A stretch of 64,000 nt of DNA from NCBI GenBank assembly GCA_951812995.1, contig CATOTD010000006.1, positions 248,001-312,000 of the forward strand, given 5' to 3'. Under the pieces are notes generated by a model. The model worked only from the letters and a program-made list of their open reading frames with translations. It ran no database searches and was not told where the DNA came from. The stretch is from an uncultured Gammaproteobacteria bacterium. Its GTDB lineage: Bacteria > Pseudomonadota > Gammaproteobacteria > Eutrophobiales > Eutrophobiaceae. Position 1 is the stretch's first letter; each line of letters opens with the position of its first letter. Made by a program: the position numbers and the translations under genes. Shown here in pieces: positions 26,464-36,314 of this stretch.

Positions 26464-28872
26464 ATGAAACGTATGCTGATCAACGCAACTCAGCCAGAAG
26501 AGGTGCGTGTCGCACTTGTAGATGGACAACGATTATACGATCTCGACATTGAGTCTGCTGATAGAGAACAAAAAAAATCCAATATTTATAAGGCCCGCAT
26601 TGTTCGCGTCGAGCCAAGCCTGGAGGCCGCATTTGTCGACTACGGCGCAGAGCGCCACGGTTTCTTGCCTTTCAAAGAAATTGCCAACATCTTGTTTAAA
26701 CCCGAACAAGACAGCAATCCACGCACCGGTAGAATCAGCATTAGTGATGCTATCAGAGAAGGTCAGGAATTTATTGTTCAAATTGAAAAAGAAGAACGCG
26801 GCAATAAAGGCGCGGCATTAACCACATTTATCAGCCTTGCCGGTCGATATTTGGTGCTTATGCCGAATAATCCCAGTGCTGGTGGTGTTTCTCGTCAAAT
26901 TGGCGGCAATGATCGTTCTGAAGCGCATGACGCGATGAGCGGTCTTGTTGTACCTGAAGGGATGGGACTGATTTTGAGGACAGCAGGTGTTGGAAAATCA
27001 TCAGAAGAAATCCAATGGGATTTAGATTATTTATCGCAACTATGGGCGGCGATAACTACTGCCGCTGAAGAACGCCCCGCTCCTTTCCTTATTTATCAGG
27101 AAAGTGATGTCATCATACGCACTATTCGTGACTACTTACGAAAAGATATTGATGAGATCTGGATTGATGACGCTGATGTGCATAAACATTGTCATACATT
27201 CATGGCAACGGTTATGCCACACAACCTCAAGAAATTAAAACTGCACACCGACAACGATCCACTTTTTACGCGCTATCAAATTGAGCATCAGATTGAAACA
27301 GCGTTTTCAAGAGAGGTACGTCTGCCTTCTGGTGGCGCGGTGATTATTGATCATACAGAAGCACTTATTTCTATCGATATAAACTCTGCAAGAGCGACAA
27401 AAGGCGGTGATATTGAAGAAACAGCCTTCAACACCAACAAAGAAGCAGCGGAAGAAATCGGTCGGCAACTTCGTCTGCGTGATATCGGTGGACTGATCGT
27501 CATTGATTTTATTGATATGTCGAATATGCGTAATCAACGTGAAGTTGAAAATGCCATGCGTGAAAGTTTGCGTATGGATCGTGCTCGGGTTCAAATAGGC
27601 CGAATCTCTCGATTTGGGCTACTTGAAATGTCACGACAACGATTAAGGCCTTCTTTAGGCGAGTCGAGTCATATACCCTGCCCGCGCTGTGATGGTCAAG
27701 GTAGCATTCGCGATGTTGAATCATTGTCGCTATCCATTTTGCGCATTATCGAAGAAGAAGCCATGAAAGACATGACCGCCAAAGTGATTGTGCGCGTTCC
27801 TGTTGATGCAGCGACATTTTTATTAAACGAAAAAAGGCAATCCATCAGCGATATTCAACAACGTCTTGATGTTGAGATTCTGATTATTCCCGATTCATCG
27901 ATGATGACACCGCAATATTCCGTGCAAAGAGTGCGATTGAGCGAAGTTAGACGAGATCAAAGTCAGTCGTTAAGTTATAAGCTCAAGTCGGATGATGATA
28001 ATCAGCGTGATGACCATATCAGAACACATAAGAAACCACGCATTGAGCAACCTGTAGTCAAACAATTTGTACCTTCAGTGCCGATACCTGTTATGGAATC
28101 AAAAGATAAGGAAAAAGGTCTGATAGCAAGACTGTTTGGTAGTCTATTTGGTGTGCCTGAAGAAAAAAATACCTCAAATACTGATAATCACCGTCAACAA
28201 AATCATCGCGCACGCAATAATCGTAATGAGTCTAATCGAAACCGATCAAGACGTAATAAACACGCGAATGATCAACAAAGACGCAGTTCAAATTCAAATA
28301 ATTCGCAAAGAAATAAAAACGCGCGTAGCGGCAAGGAACAAAATACAGAGGGGAATACCATTGATGCGGATGCCACAAATGCAAACATTAACCCAGGTTC
28401 TCGGCGCAGACGGCGTGGTGGTCGCAGACGCAAGCAAGGCGGCGGTACCCATAATGGAACAAAACCCCAGCAGGCTGACACGAATACGGAAAAAACCAGT
28501 GCATTAGATGTGAGTCATGATGCGGATATAAATGCAAGTAATTCGCCGCAACATGCGCTCAGCAATGTTGATGTAAATATTTCCCCTCAGCAAGGCACTC
28601 AAAATCCTCAAGCCGAAAAAATTGGAACACCTGCTGTTGTTGAAAATAATGCTTCTGGCACTCGAGAAAACAATATCAAACCGGAATCAATGCCTGGAAA
28701 AGACAATGACATGACAGAGATAAATCCAAATACGGCTTCTGTGCGTCCCTATCAAGATAGTTTAGATGATAACGATGCCACGACTATCAATCCCAATCTT
28801 CATGCACAAACATTCACTCAAGAAAACCACAAGCATAAAGCGACAACCACTGAAGAGAAAAAAAAGACTTAA
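26464..28872 (+). CDS. rne: Ribonuclease E
   Basis: An 802-residue endoribonuclease and degradosome scaffold. An S1 domain covers roughly residues 35-125. The catalytic metal aspartates are D305 ([10 protein letters not shown]) and D348 (IVIDFIDM), close to E. coli D303 and D346. The zinc link is C406-P-R-C409. From about residue 540 the protein becomes low-complexity, rich in Asn, Gln, Arg and Lys, as expected for the unstructured RNA- and partner-binding tail. The tail is shorter than in E. coli. It ends 9 bp from the convergent prfC stop. Confidence 0.96.
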   Translation: MKRMLINATQPEEVRVALVDGQRLYDLDIESADREQKKSNIYKARIVRVEPSLEAAFVDYGAERHGFLPFKEIANILFKPEQDSNPRTGRISISDAIREGQEFIVQIEKEERGNKGAALTTFISLAGRYLVLMPNNPSAGGVSRQIGGNDRSEAHDAMSGLVVPEGMGLILRTAGVGKSSEEIQWDLDYLSQLWAAITTAAEERPAPFLIYQESDVIIRTIRDYLRKDIDEIWIDDADVHKHCHTFMATVMPHNLKKLKLHTDNDPLFTRYQIEHQIETAFSREVRLPSGGAVIIDHTEALISIDINSARATKGGDIEETAFNTNKEAAEEIGRQLRLRDIGGLIVIDFIDMSNMRNQREVENAMRESLRMDRARVQIGRISRFGLLEMSRQRLRPSLGESSHIPCPRCDGQGSIRDVESLSLSILRIIEEEAMKDMTAKVIVRVPVDAATFLLNEKRQSISDIQQRLDVEILIIPDSSMMTPQYSVQRVRLSEVRRDQSQSLSYKLKSDDDNQRDDHIRTHKKPRIEQPVVKQFVPSVPIPVMESKDKEKGLIARLFGSLFGVPEEKNTSNTDNHRQQNHRARNNRNESNRNRSRRNKHANDQQRRSSNSNNSQRNKNARSGKEQNTEGNTIDADATNANINPGSRRRRRGGRRRKQGGGTHNGTKPQQADTNTEKTSALDVSHDADINASNSPQHALSNVDVNISPQQGTQNPQAEKIGTPAVVENNASGTRENNIKPESMPGKDNDMTEINPNTASVRPYQDSLDDNDATTINPNLHAQTFTQENHKHKATTTEEKKKT

Positions 28873-28881
28873 TGGCTACGG

Positions 28882-30456
28882 CTAATGTTCGCGCGTTGCG
28901 TGGAACGTGATGCCGGGCCAGCGTTCGATTGTTAGATTGAGGTTCACCTGAGATGGTGCCAAATAGGTTAAGTGTTTGCCGCCATCAATCGCCACATTAT
29001 TGCTGGCCTTTTTGCGAAATTCACCCAGCAGGTGCGCATCGTTGCATTCAATCCAGCGCGCGGCCACAATCGGGACATTGTCGTAAGCGCACTGTACGCC
29101 ATATTCTTCTTGCAAGCGCCAGGCAACGACTTCAAATTGAAGTAAACCTACCGCACCAAGGATCAAATCATTGCTATTGACTGGCTTAAATATCTGTGTC
29201 GCGCCCTCTTCACCTAATTGGGCTAATCCTTTTTGTAAGGCTTTCAATTTCAAAGGGTCACGTAACTGAACTCGCCTGAATAATTCAGGGGCAAAATGAG
29301 GAATACCAGTGAAGTTTATTTTTTCACCTTGGGTAAACGTATCGCCCACCTGAATGGTTCCATGGTTGTGTAAACCAATAATATCACCAGGCCAGGCTGA
29401 TTCTGCTTGTGTGCGATTTTTAGCCACGAAGGTTAAGGCATTTGATATTTGAATATCACGACCCAATCGTACATGGTGCATTTTCATGCCGCGTTGGTAA
29501 CGCCCGGAACATATCCTTAAAAAGGCGATTCTATCCCTATGGGCAGGGTCCATATTCGCTTGAATTTTGAAAACAAAACCCGTGAATTTATCTTCCATAG
29601 CAGCAATTTCACGTTCCTCAGTCGTGCGGCTTTGTGGTGCTGGCGCATGGGCTGTCAAACAATCTAAAAATTCTGAAATCCCAAAATTATGTAAGGCCAC
29701 CCCGAAAAATACAGGTGTTATGCGACCTGCTAAAAAGTCAGCTTTATTATATGTTTCGTATGCACCTTGTATTAATTCTATTTCTTCATCTATATGGCCA
29801 AGATAATCGCCCAAAACAGACCTTGCTGAATCGCTGTGCAAGTCATCAATTATTTTCTCATGGGCACTGCCAGCCTGTTTATCGTATAGACGTATTGAGT
29901 CATCAAACAGATTATAAATCCCGATTAACCTCGAACCCATGCCAACAGGCCAGGTAAAAGGTACACACTTAATGGCCAATTCTGACTCGATCTCATCTAA
30001 TAATTCGATGGGCTCCTTCCCTTCACGATCCAGTTTGTTAATGAAGGTAATAACGGGCGTGTCCCGTAAACGGCAGACCTCCATTAATTTAAGCGTGCGC
30101 TCTTCTACGCCTTTAGCAACATCAATCACCATCAGTGCAGAGTCAACCGCTGTTAATGTGCGATAGGTATCTTCAGAGAAATCGGCATGGCCCGGCGTGT
30201 CTAATAAATTAATAACCTTATGATTATATGTGAATTGCATGACGGAACTGTTCACAGAGATACCCCTGTCCTTTTCCATCTGCATCCAATCTGAAGCCGC
30301 ATGACGGTCAGATTTTCGAGACTTGACTGTTCCTGCGGACTGAATCGCGCCACCGTAAAGCAGCAATTGCTCTGTGATTGTCGTCTTGCCTGCATCCGGG
30401 TGAGAAATGATGGCAAAGGTGCGACGTTTTTCTGTTTGGACGCGTTGTTCGGACAT
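28882..30456 (-). CDS. prfC: Peptide chain release factor 3
   Basis: A 524-residue translational GTPase that recycles RF1/RF2 after peptide release. It has P-loop [13 protein letters not shown] (about 18-30), a [13 protein letters not shown] switch II and NKLDR for guanine recognition. Length and the C-terminal domain are typical of RF3, not EF-G. An IS1595-family element is inserted just upstream of the start (left end at 30474), so its native promoter may have been displaced. Confidence 0.95.
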   Translation of the reverse strand: MSEQRVQTEKRRTFAIISHPDAGKTTITEQLLLYGGAIQSAGTVKSRKSDRHAASDWMQMEKDRGISVNSSVMQFTYNHKVINLLDTPGHADFSEDTYRTLTAVDSALMVIDVAKGVEERTLKLMEVCRLRDTPVITFINKLDREGKEPIELLDEIESELAIKCVPFTWPVGMGSRLIGIYNLFDDSIRLYDKQAGSAHEKIIDDLHSDSARSVLGDYLGHIDEEIELIQGAYETYNKADFLAGRITPVFFGVALHNFGISEFLDCLTAHAPAPQSRTTEEREIAAMEDKFTGFVFKIQANMDPAHRDRIAFLRICSGRYQRGMKMHHVRLGRDIQISNALTFVAKNRTQAESAWPGDIIGLHNHGTIQVGDTFTQGEKINFTGIPHFAPELFRRVQLRDPLKLKALQKGLAQLGEEGATQIFKPVNSNDLILGAVGLLQFEVVAWRLQEEYGVQCAYDNVPIVAARWIECNDAHLLGEFRKKASNNVAIDGGKHLTYLAPSQVNLNLTIERWPGITFHATREH

Positions 30457-30473
30457 TTGATATGTTATAAAAA

Positions 30474-30496
30474 GGGAATTATATACTTTACTCCAA
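30474..30496 (+). repeat. Left inverted repeat of the IS1595-family element
   Basis: It reads GGGAATTATATAC then TTTACTCCAA and pairs with 31908-31930 with two mismatches. The 8 bp immediately outside, TATAAAAA (30466-30473), is the target duplication. Confidence 0.9.
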
Positions 30497-30548
30497 TAGA
30501 TAACCCATATAATCTAACATAAAAATGCAATAAAACGGAGGGTCATCA

Positions 30549-31478
30549 ATGAAAGACAATACCATATCCACATTTGAGTTATTTCGCCAGTTTCCGGATG
30601 CTGAAGCCGCTAGATTGTATTTTGAGGGACAACGCTGGAGAGATTACATATCCTGTCCTCATTGTGGGGAATTTAAGCGTATTACCCCGCGCAAAGGAAA
30701 GCGGACAGGATATTACTTATGCCGGGACTGTAAGAGTGAGTTTACGGTGAGAACCGGCACTATCTTTGAACGTTCTCATGTTCCACTACATAAATGGCTA
30801 TATGCGATTTACTTAACTGTCACCTCGCGCAAGGGCATATCCAGCTTGCAGTTATCTAAACAAATCGGAGTAACTCAAAAGACCGCCTGGTTTATGCAGG
30901 CCCGCATTCGTGAATCCTGTAACGATAATACAGATAATTTACTTTCTGGCATTGTTGAGATTGATGAGACCTATATCGGTGGGAAGGAACATAACAAACA
31001 CAAACACAAGAAAGTCCGCGCAGGCCGTGGCGTAGCTGGCAAGCAGGTAGTGGTCGGAATGCGTGAGCGCGGTGGCCGCACAAGGGCTAAGCCTATCCCA
31101 TCAACTGATATACCGACCCTGCACAAAGAGATTGGCTGTTCAGTGGAATATGGGGCCACCATTTACACAGATGAACACAGGTCATATCAGCATCTACAGT
31201 CTGCTTATCAGCATGGTACGGTAACCCATAGTGCGGGAGAATATGTGGGTTCAAACAACATTCATACCAATAGCATTGAAAGTGTCTGGGCTTTACTCAA
31301 ACGCGGTCTGTATGGGGTATGGCCTCATGCTAGCACTAAACACTTACATCGCTATGTGAACGAAGTGACTTTTAGACTGAATAACGGACAATGTAAGTTA
31401 CCAACCAATCAACGTATAGAATCACTTATAAGCAACGCGATAGGTAAACGGATTACCTATCGCGAGGTGCTAGCATGA
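30549..31478 (+). CDS. IS1595/ISXO2-like transposase
   Basis: A 309-residue transposase. It has an N-terminal zinc ribbon (C36, C39, C58, C61), a helix-turn-helix-like region (about 95-118), then the ISXO2-like DDE domain with D139 in VEIDETYIGG, D208 in IYTDEHRSY and an N/E-H region at HTNSIESVWALLK (E244). All expected residues are present, so the enzyme looks active. It begins about 50 bp inside the left repeat, after a GGAGGG ribosome-binding site. A minitype relative survives as a fragment at 49307-49540, but the two are not the same element. Confidence 0.93.
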   Translation: MKDNTISTFELFRQFPDAEAARLYFEGQRWRDYISCPHCGEFKRITPRKGKRTGYYLCRDCKSEFTVRTGTIFERSHVPLHKWLYAIYLTVTSRKGISSLQLSKQIGVTQKTAWFMQARIRESCNDNTDNLLSGIVEIDETYIGGKEHNKHKHKKVRAGRGVAGKQVVVGMRERGGRTRAKPIPSTDIPTLHKEIGCSVEYGATIYTDEHRSYQHLQSAYQHGTVTHSAGEYVGSNNIHTNSIESVWALLKRGLYGVWPHASTKHLHRYVNEVTFRLNNGQCKLPTNQRIESLISNAIGKRITYREVLA

Positions 31479-31497
31479 GCAAAGCAATGGAAATAGA

Positions 31498-31857
31498 ATG
31501 CGGATATACAGGACGATAATGAGAGCAGGTTACATCAAAGACTATATAAGTGGTGAAGAAGTAAAAGCTACGCCAGAAGAAGTAGAAGCAGTACAAGTCT
31601 TTTCCGAAACACTTGTCGAAGATTACGGATACCCCAAAGAACAATTACAAACACGACCACAGTGGCGTGTAAAAGTAAGGCCATCTGATACCAAAAAAGA
31701 GTATCCGCTTGATATTGCAGTATTCAACAAAGATAAAAAACCGATAAAAACCTTTTTATTGTCGTTGCGTGCAAACGAAAGACAAGAAAAGATGGTTTAA
31801 CCCAAAATGGAGTGCAATTGAAAAATTGCATAAGGTAACAGGTGAGCATGGTGAGCT
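31498..31857 (+). pseudogene. Passenger gene remnant: HsdR-like N-terminal domain, frameshifted and truncated
   Basis: Within the IS1595 element, after the transposase, a frame starting at 31498 or 31519 contains ATPEEVEAVQVFSETLVEDY and PSDTKKEYPLDIAVF, the type I restriction-enzyme R-protein N-terminal (HSDR_N_2-like) signature. The nuclease-like continuation VACKRKTRKDG appears only after a one-base shift in the T run near 31752, where one T seems to be missing. Another frame then reads KWSAIEKLHKVTGEHGELV to a stop near 31867. So the gene is broken and lacks the motor domain. It lies inside the inverted repeats and therefore moved with the element. Confidence 0.75.
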
Positions 31858-31907
31858 TGTTACTTGAAAAAACTAACAAATCATTGTGTTTGTATTTTGT
31901 AGTGAAG

Positions 31908-31930
31908 TTGGAGTTAAATATATAATTCCC
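31908..31930 (-). repeat. Right inverted repeat of the IS1595-family element
   Basis: It reads TTGGAGTTAAATATATAA then TTCCC, the near-complement of 30474-30496. The 8 bp outside it, TATAAAAA (31931-31938), repeats the left target duplication exactly. Confidence 0.9.
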
Positions 31931-31957
31931 TATAAAAACGAGTATTAATAATGGGTA

Positions 31958-32686
31958 TCATGATTGAGGAGCGGATTCATTTATCAGTTTTTTCATTTCT
32001 CTTACGGCCTCTGGTAATCCAGATAAAACAGCACGCGAAATAATACTATGACCGATATTCAATTCCAGTATTTCAGGTATTGCCGCAATTTTTTTCACAT
32101 TCGTGTAATTCAAGCCGTGCCCCGCATTAACATAAAGACCCGCATTAGAGGCCATTTCAACTGATTTTATGATCGCATTTAATGTTGTCTGCATACTTTC
32201 ATCATCTTTAGCATCAGCATAGTGTCCAGTGTGTATTTCAACGCCGGGGGCAGCAGAATCTATAGCGGCATGTATTTGTTTCGCATCTGGATCAACAAAT
32301 AGAGAAACCCTTATTCCAGCCTCTTTTAAGCGAGCGCATTGTTCTTTAATACGCGGTAATTGAGCGGCCACATCGAGGCCACCCTCAGTCGTAAGTTCCG
32401 CTCGCTTTTCAGGCACCAAACAGCAGTATTTTGGTTTGGTGGATTCAGCCAGCAACAACATCTCTTCTGTTAATGCCATTTCCAGATTCATGGCAGTGTG
32501 AATGGTTTCGTTTAATATGCGGACATCCCGTTCTTGAATATGTCGCCTATCTTCGCGTAAATGTACCGTGATCGAGTCTGCGCCTGCTTGCTCGGCCAGA
32601 TAAGCCGCACTCACAGGATCCGGATAGGCAGTTTTCCGTGCCTCGCGAAGTGTCGCGATATGGTCAATATTGACACCGAGTAACAT
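31958..32686 (-). CDS. pdxJ: Pyridoxine 5'-phosphate synthase
   Basis: A 242-residue TIM-barrel enzyme that makes pyridoxine 5'-phosphate from 1-deoxy-xylulose 5-phosphate and 3-amino-2-oxopropyl phosphate. Signatures: [15 protein letters not shown] at the N-terminus, [23 protein letters not shown] and NAGHGLNY. It is the last gene of the lepA-lepB-DUF4845-rnc-era-recO-pdxJ run. The stop lies about 20 bp from the right target duplication of the IS1595 element. Confidence 0.95.
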   Translation of the reverse strand: MLLGVNIDHIATLREARKTAYPDPVSAAYLAEQAGADSITVHLREDRRHIQERDVRILNETIHTAMNLEMALTEEMLLLAESTKPKYCCLVPEKRAELTTEGGLDVAAQLPRIKEQCARLKEAGIRVSLFVDPDAKQIHAAIDSAAPGVEIHTGHYADAKDDESMQTTLNAIIKSVEMASNAGLYVNAGHGLNYTNVKKIAAIPEILELNIGHSIISRAVLSGLPEAVREMKKLINESAPQS

Positions 32687-32751
32687 TAGATGCGCTTATG
32701 TATTTGTAATTCAAGGAAGTCCATTGTAGCGGTAATCTATAAAAAGACATA

Positions 32752-33474
32752 TTAAACGCTTTTTTTATTATTGAGATAGGACTGATAAAGCAACCTGCTA
32801 GCTAGCGGTTTGTCACCCAAATGTTGCGTGAGTATTAAGCGGAGCAATGTCTTTGCTTCGGTTATATTTTCAGGATCAGAGAGTGTCTCATGGTCAAGCT
32901 CAATCAATGTCTTACCAGAGACTGCAATGTTTGAACCTGTTGTAGCAGTCGTGACTGAAGGGCCGCAATCTAATTGATAATAGTAATTCCCGGCGGCCAC
33001 AATAGCCTCGCCCGTTTGTACATCATGATCAAGCACCAATCCGTATCCCAGCGATTGTAATAATTTTTTTTCAAAATAACGCAATATAATCTGTTCTGAA
33101 TGGTTGCTTGATAATTGAATTATGCTGGCATTATAAGCATCAAATAACTCTGGATGAGGTTCATGTTTGTGCAGTAATTTGAGCGTGATCTCATTCATAT
33201 AAAAACCCGTTATCATTTGTTCTGGTTTTAATACAGTTGTTAAAGAGGCTAATTCAATGTCAACTAAAGTGCCTAATTCTGATCGGCTGACCCACGACAT
33301 TAGATATTTTTGATAGAGATTAAAATTTATCCCTTGTTGTTTTTTATGACGTTTAGCACCTTTTGCTAAAAGACTCACGCGACCAGACTCTCTGGACATA
33401 ATTTCCAGGATAAGACTACTTTCTCGATAATCTCTGCTGTGTAATATATAACAAGGTGTTTGTTGAATCCGCAT
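32752..33474 (-). CDS. recO: DNA repair protein RecO
   Basis: A 240-residue protein with the RecO N-terminal OB-fold segment (CYILHSRDYRESSLILEI) and SLLAKGAKRHK. It anneals single strands and helps load RecA with RecR. The C-terminal zinc cysteines seen in some RecO proteins are absent, as in many gammaproteobacteria. It lies 17 bp after era and 65 bp before pdxJ. Confidence 0.92.
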   Translation of the reverse strand: MRIQQTPCYILHSRDYRESSLILEIMSRESGRVSLLAKGAKRHKKQQGINFNLYQKYLMSWVSRSELGTLVDIELASLTTVLKPEQMITGFYMNEITLKLLHKHEPHPELFDAYNASIIQLSSNHSEQIILRYFEKKLLQSLGYGLVLDHDVQTGEAIVAAGNYYYQLDCGPSVTTATTGSNIAVSGKTLIELDHETLSDPENITEAKTLLRLILTQHLGDKPLASRLLYQSYLNNKKSV

Positions 33475-33491
33475 GAAAGTAATTTGCGTTG

Positions 33492-34385
33492 TTATTCAAA
33501 GTAGCCAAACTTTTTCAGTGCCTGCTCAGAGTTAGCCCATTTTGCCTCGACCTTGACCCATGTTTTTAAGTTTACTTTTTTATCTAAAAAAACTTCGAGT
33601 GCTTGTCTTGCCGCTGTCCCGGCTGCTTTTAATACCCGTCCTTCTTTGCCGATAATAATGCGTTTCTGCCCTTTCTTTTCAACCCATATACAAGCATGAA
33701 TATGCACAATATTGCGTTTTACTGTAAATGCTTCAATTGTTACTGAAATACGATAAGGCAATTCATCATTTAAGCGTAAAATTAATTGCTCTCGAATAAA
33801 TTCTGCTACAAAAAAACGTTCGTTGCGAGTCGCCACCTGACTTTTCGGGAACAGTGGCGGTGCTATGGGCAGGTTTATCGTAATTAATCTTTCCAGATTG
33901 GACAGCCCCGTGCCTTTAATTGCAGAGACAGGAATAATTTCATGAAACTTAAATCGATTCGAAACGGTTTTTATATACGATAATAATTCGTTTTTATGTA
34001 AAACCTTGTCAATTTTATTGATAACTAAAAACAAATTTTTGGGTGATTTTTTTTTTAATAAGGCGATTACATTCTCATCAAGTTCATTCCATTTTAATGC
34101 GGCAACGACAAATAGAATAATATCGATATGCTCTATTGAGTTTGACACTTCCTTATTCATGTGCCTGTTCAAGGCAAGTTTAGACTGTTTTTGTAATCCA
34201 GGTGTATCAATGAAAATAATTTGCGCGATGGCTGTGGTTTTTATACCTTGCAGATTCCAGCGTGTCGTCTGCGGCTTTCTTGTGACAATACTGATTTTCT
34301 GTTCAAGCAGATGGTTTAGTAATGTTGATTTGCCGACGTTAGGACGACCAATAATACTGACGTATCCAGTTTTGAATGTATTCAT
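33492..34385 (-). CDS. era: GTPase Era
   Basis: A 297-residue GTPase for 16S rRNA maturation. The G domain has G1 GRPNVGKS (13-20), G3 DTPGLQ and G4 NKID; the C-terminal KH domain contains IIGKEGRVLKAAG. It lies 25 bp after rnc and 17 bp before recO. Length is standard. Confidence 0.96.
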   Translation of the reverse strand: MNTFKTGYVSIIGRPNVGKSTLLNHLLEQKISIVTRKPQTTRWNLQGIKTTAIAQIIFIDTPGLQKQSKLALNRHMNKEVSNSIEHIDIILFVVAALKWNELDENVIALLKKKSPKNLFLVINKIDKVLHKNELLSYIKTVSNRFKFHEIIPVSAIKGTGLSNLERLITINLPIAPPLFPKSQVATRNERFFVAEFIREQLILRLNDELPYRISVTIEAFTVKRNIVHIHACIWVEKKGQKRIIIGKEGRVLKAAGTAARQALEVFLDKKVNLKTWVKVEAKWANSEQALKKFGYFE

Positions 34386-34410
34386 TTAATCATAATTTGA
34401 AAGAATGCGT

Positions 34411-35067
34411 CTATTCATTGGCTATCAATAACCTCAGAGCTTTTTCTGCGGCGGCTTGTTCTGCTTTGCGCTTGCTCTTGCCTGTAGCTATAACAGGCTC
34501 ATCAAATAAATCAATCTTGCAAGAGACGGTAAATTCTGGCTCATGGGAGGCACCGGTTGCAGATATGATTTTATAGTCAGGACGGTTTTGTTTTTGTGAT
34601 TGGAGATATTCTTGCAGTTGTGTTTTTGCATCTTTTTTGATGTTAGTTGGGTCTATCCCATCAAGGTGGTGTTGGTAAATCTTGAGGATAACGTTGCGGC
34701 AAGATTCAATGTTTGAATCAAGATAGATCGCCCCTATCAGGGCTTCAAGCGTATCAGCTAAAATTGAATCTCGGCGCCAACCACCACTTTTTAACTCACC
34801 TGTACCGAGCTTAACTTGCTCTGATAGTTGAATTTCTCTACTGATTTCGGCAAGTTTTTTCCCTTTAACCAGAGATGCTCGCAACCAGGTCAGCTCACCT
34901 TCAGACGCATCTGGAAATTTTTGATAGACAATATCAGCGATGATAAAGCCTAATACGGCATCACCCAAATACTCCAGGCGTTCATTATTATTATGGCCGC
35001 TACTTTTATGCGTCAGGGCCTGTTCCAGCAAACTATTATTGCTGAACTCATAATTGATAAATTTAAT
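34411..35067 (-). CDS. rnc: Ribonuclease III, apparent ATT start codon
   Basis: An RNase III of 218 residues if it starts at the ATT at 35065-35067. The catalytic signature is ERLEYLGDAVLGF, followed by the C-terminal dsRNA-binding domain (TQLQEYLQSQ, GKSKRKAEQAAAEKAL). The conserved lead-in NYEFSNNSLLEQALTHKS is encoded upstream of the first common start codon (TTG at 35031), and no ATG, GTG or TTG lies before it in frame up to a stop. The ATT overlaps the DUF4845 stop as TAATT, exactly where a TAATG junction would be expected, and GGAAAGG lies just upstream. A rare AUU start, or a sequence error, would explain this. Confidence 0.88.
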   Translation of the reverse strand: MKFINYEFSNNSLLEQALTHKSSGHNNNERLEYLGDAVLGFIIADIVYQKFPDASEGELTWLRASLVKGKKLAEISREIQLSEQVKLGTGELKSGGWRRDSILADTLEALIGAIYLDSNIESCRNVILKIYQHHLDGIDPTNIKKDAKTQLQEYLQSQKQNRPDYKIISATGASHEPEFTVSCKIDLFDEPVIATGKSKRKAEQAAAEKALRLLIANE

Positions 35068-35471
35068 TATTCTGGTGCCTTTCCAGTTAGTTCAAGCGTT
35101 TCATCCACGTCCAGCATGAGAAACATATTTTTAAACAATTTATTCGATGCTTGATATTTGACGTTTATAAATTTTCGTTTGCCGTCTTTTGATTTTTTAA
35201 CATGGACCAATTCTTTAACAGTCTGATCTGTGAAACGCTCAACATTATTCAGTTCTACATTTCTGAGAAATTTAGTTCTGATTTCTTTTGTTGTTTTCCT
35301 TTTTGCAGGCGGTGTATTTAAGACAGACTCCATTGCGCTCTGCACGATAAAATACTCGTTATATAATGGAAATGCCCTCACTCCGAATAGAAAAAAACAA
35401 GCCAGCATTGCAAATATCAGGAATATTCCAAGTGCTGTCATGCCTTTTTGATGTTGCGCCAGATAATTCAT
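35067..35471 (-). CDS. DUF4845 membrane-anchored protein
   Basis: A 134-residue protein with one N-terminal membrane segment (about 13-33, GIFLIFAMLACFFLFGVRAF) and a small periplasmic domain. This is DUF4845, regularly found between lepB and rnc in gammaproteobacteria. Its role is not known to me. Spacing to lepB is 24 bp, and its stop overlaps the proposed rnc start. Confidence 0.88.
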   Translation of the reverse strand: MNYLAQHQKGMTALGIFLIFAMLACFFLFGVRAFPLYNEYFIVQSAMESVLNTPPAKRKTTKEIRTKFLRNVELNNVERFTDQTVKELVHVKKSKDGKRKFINVKYQASNKLFKNMFLMLDVDETLELTGKAPE

Positions 35472-35495
35472 AATGCCTCCTTAATGTCTCTTAAA

Positions 35496-36314
35496 TTATT
35501 TGATTATTGTACCAATTCGATGAAAATCTATACTGCCATTCTTACCATCCCAATTCATCCAGATCATAAAGGCCCGTCCAATTAGATTCTCATCCGGCAC
35601 AAACCCCCAAAAACGACTGTCTGTGCTATTGTCCCTATTATCACCTAAAACAAAATAATGACCGCTTGGAACGTTAATCTCAAGCTCCTCAGATAATCTA
35701 TTGGGTGATACCAATATTTGGTGTTCAATAGCATCCAATATTTCAGTTCTTAATGAGGCCCCATCCATCATTTGACCTGCACCATAGGCATTATAACGCC
35801 CATTCAATATCTGCATAGCTGATATATCATTGATATATAGTGTTTTATTGCTGTATGCAATTTTATCTCCTGGCAAACCAACAACCCGTTTAATAAACGG
35901 TTTGCTTGGGTCATCAGGGTAGCGGAATACCACGATATCGCCTCTCTTGGGCGTTCCATTATCGATGATCTTGCTATGCAACACAGGTAAACGAAGGCCA
36001 TAGTCATATTTATTGACCAGTATAAAATCGCCTATCAACAGGGTCGGCATCATTGAACCAGAAGGGATCCTAAAAGGCTCAAAGATAAACGAGCGCAAAA
36101 TCAAGACGATTAAAAAAATTGGGAAGAATGATTTTGCATACTCCACAATTAAGGGTAATTGCGGCTGTTCTGTAGCGGCTAATTTTTTTTCATTACCCGC
36201 GTCAATGCCTACTCTCTGCTCACGCCTCGGCGCAAAGACGAGACTGTCCACTAACCAGATAATGCCACTACCTAATGTCAAAAATAGTAGTAATGCTGAG
36301 AAATCAAAATTCAT
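35496..36314 (-). CDS. lepB: Signal peptidase I
   Basis: A 272-residue membrane protease that removes Sec and Tat signal peptides. It has two membrane segments (about 5-24 and 61-78), the catalytic S87 in [10 protein letters not shown] and the general base K142 in [29 protein letters not shown] is the C-terminal box. Its start overlaps the lepA stop by 4 bp, so the two are coupled. Confidence 0.96.
   Translation of the reverse strand: MNFDFSALLLFLTLGSGIIWLVDSLVFAPRREQRVGIDAGNEKKLAATEQPQLPLIVEYAKSFFPIFLIVLILRSFIFEPFRIPSGSMMPTLLIGDFILVNKYDYGLRLPVLHSKIIDNGTPKRGDIVVFRYPDDPSKPFIKRVVGLPGDKIAYSNKTLYINDISAMQILNGRYNAYGAGQMMDGASLRTEILDAIEHQILVSPNRLSEELEINVPSGHYFVLGDNRDNSTDSRFWGFVPDENLIGRAFMIWMNWDGKNGSIDFHRIGTIIK

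Larger units (their letters stand above)
30474..31930 (+). mobile_element. IS1595-family insertion sequence with passenger remnant, complete ends
   Basis: A 1457-bp element bounded by imperfect 23-bp inverted repeats: 30474-30496 (begins GGGAATTATATA, ends CTCCAA) and 31908-31930, matching at 21 of 23 positions. It is flanked by an exact 8-bp direct repeat, TATAAAAA, at 30466-30473 and 31931-31938. The transposase is of the IS1595/ISXO2 type, and 8-bp duplications are normal for that family. Besides the transposase it carries a broken passenger gene resembling a restriction-enzyme N-terminus. It sits between prfC and pdxJ. The exact duplication and intact transposase suggest a fairly recent insertion. 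Confidence 0.92.
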
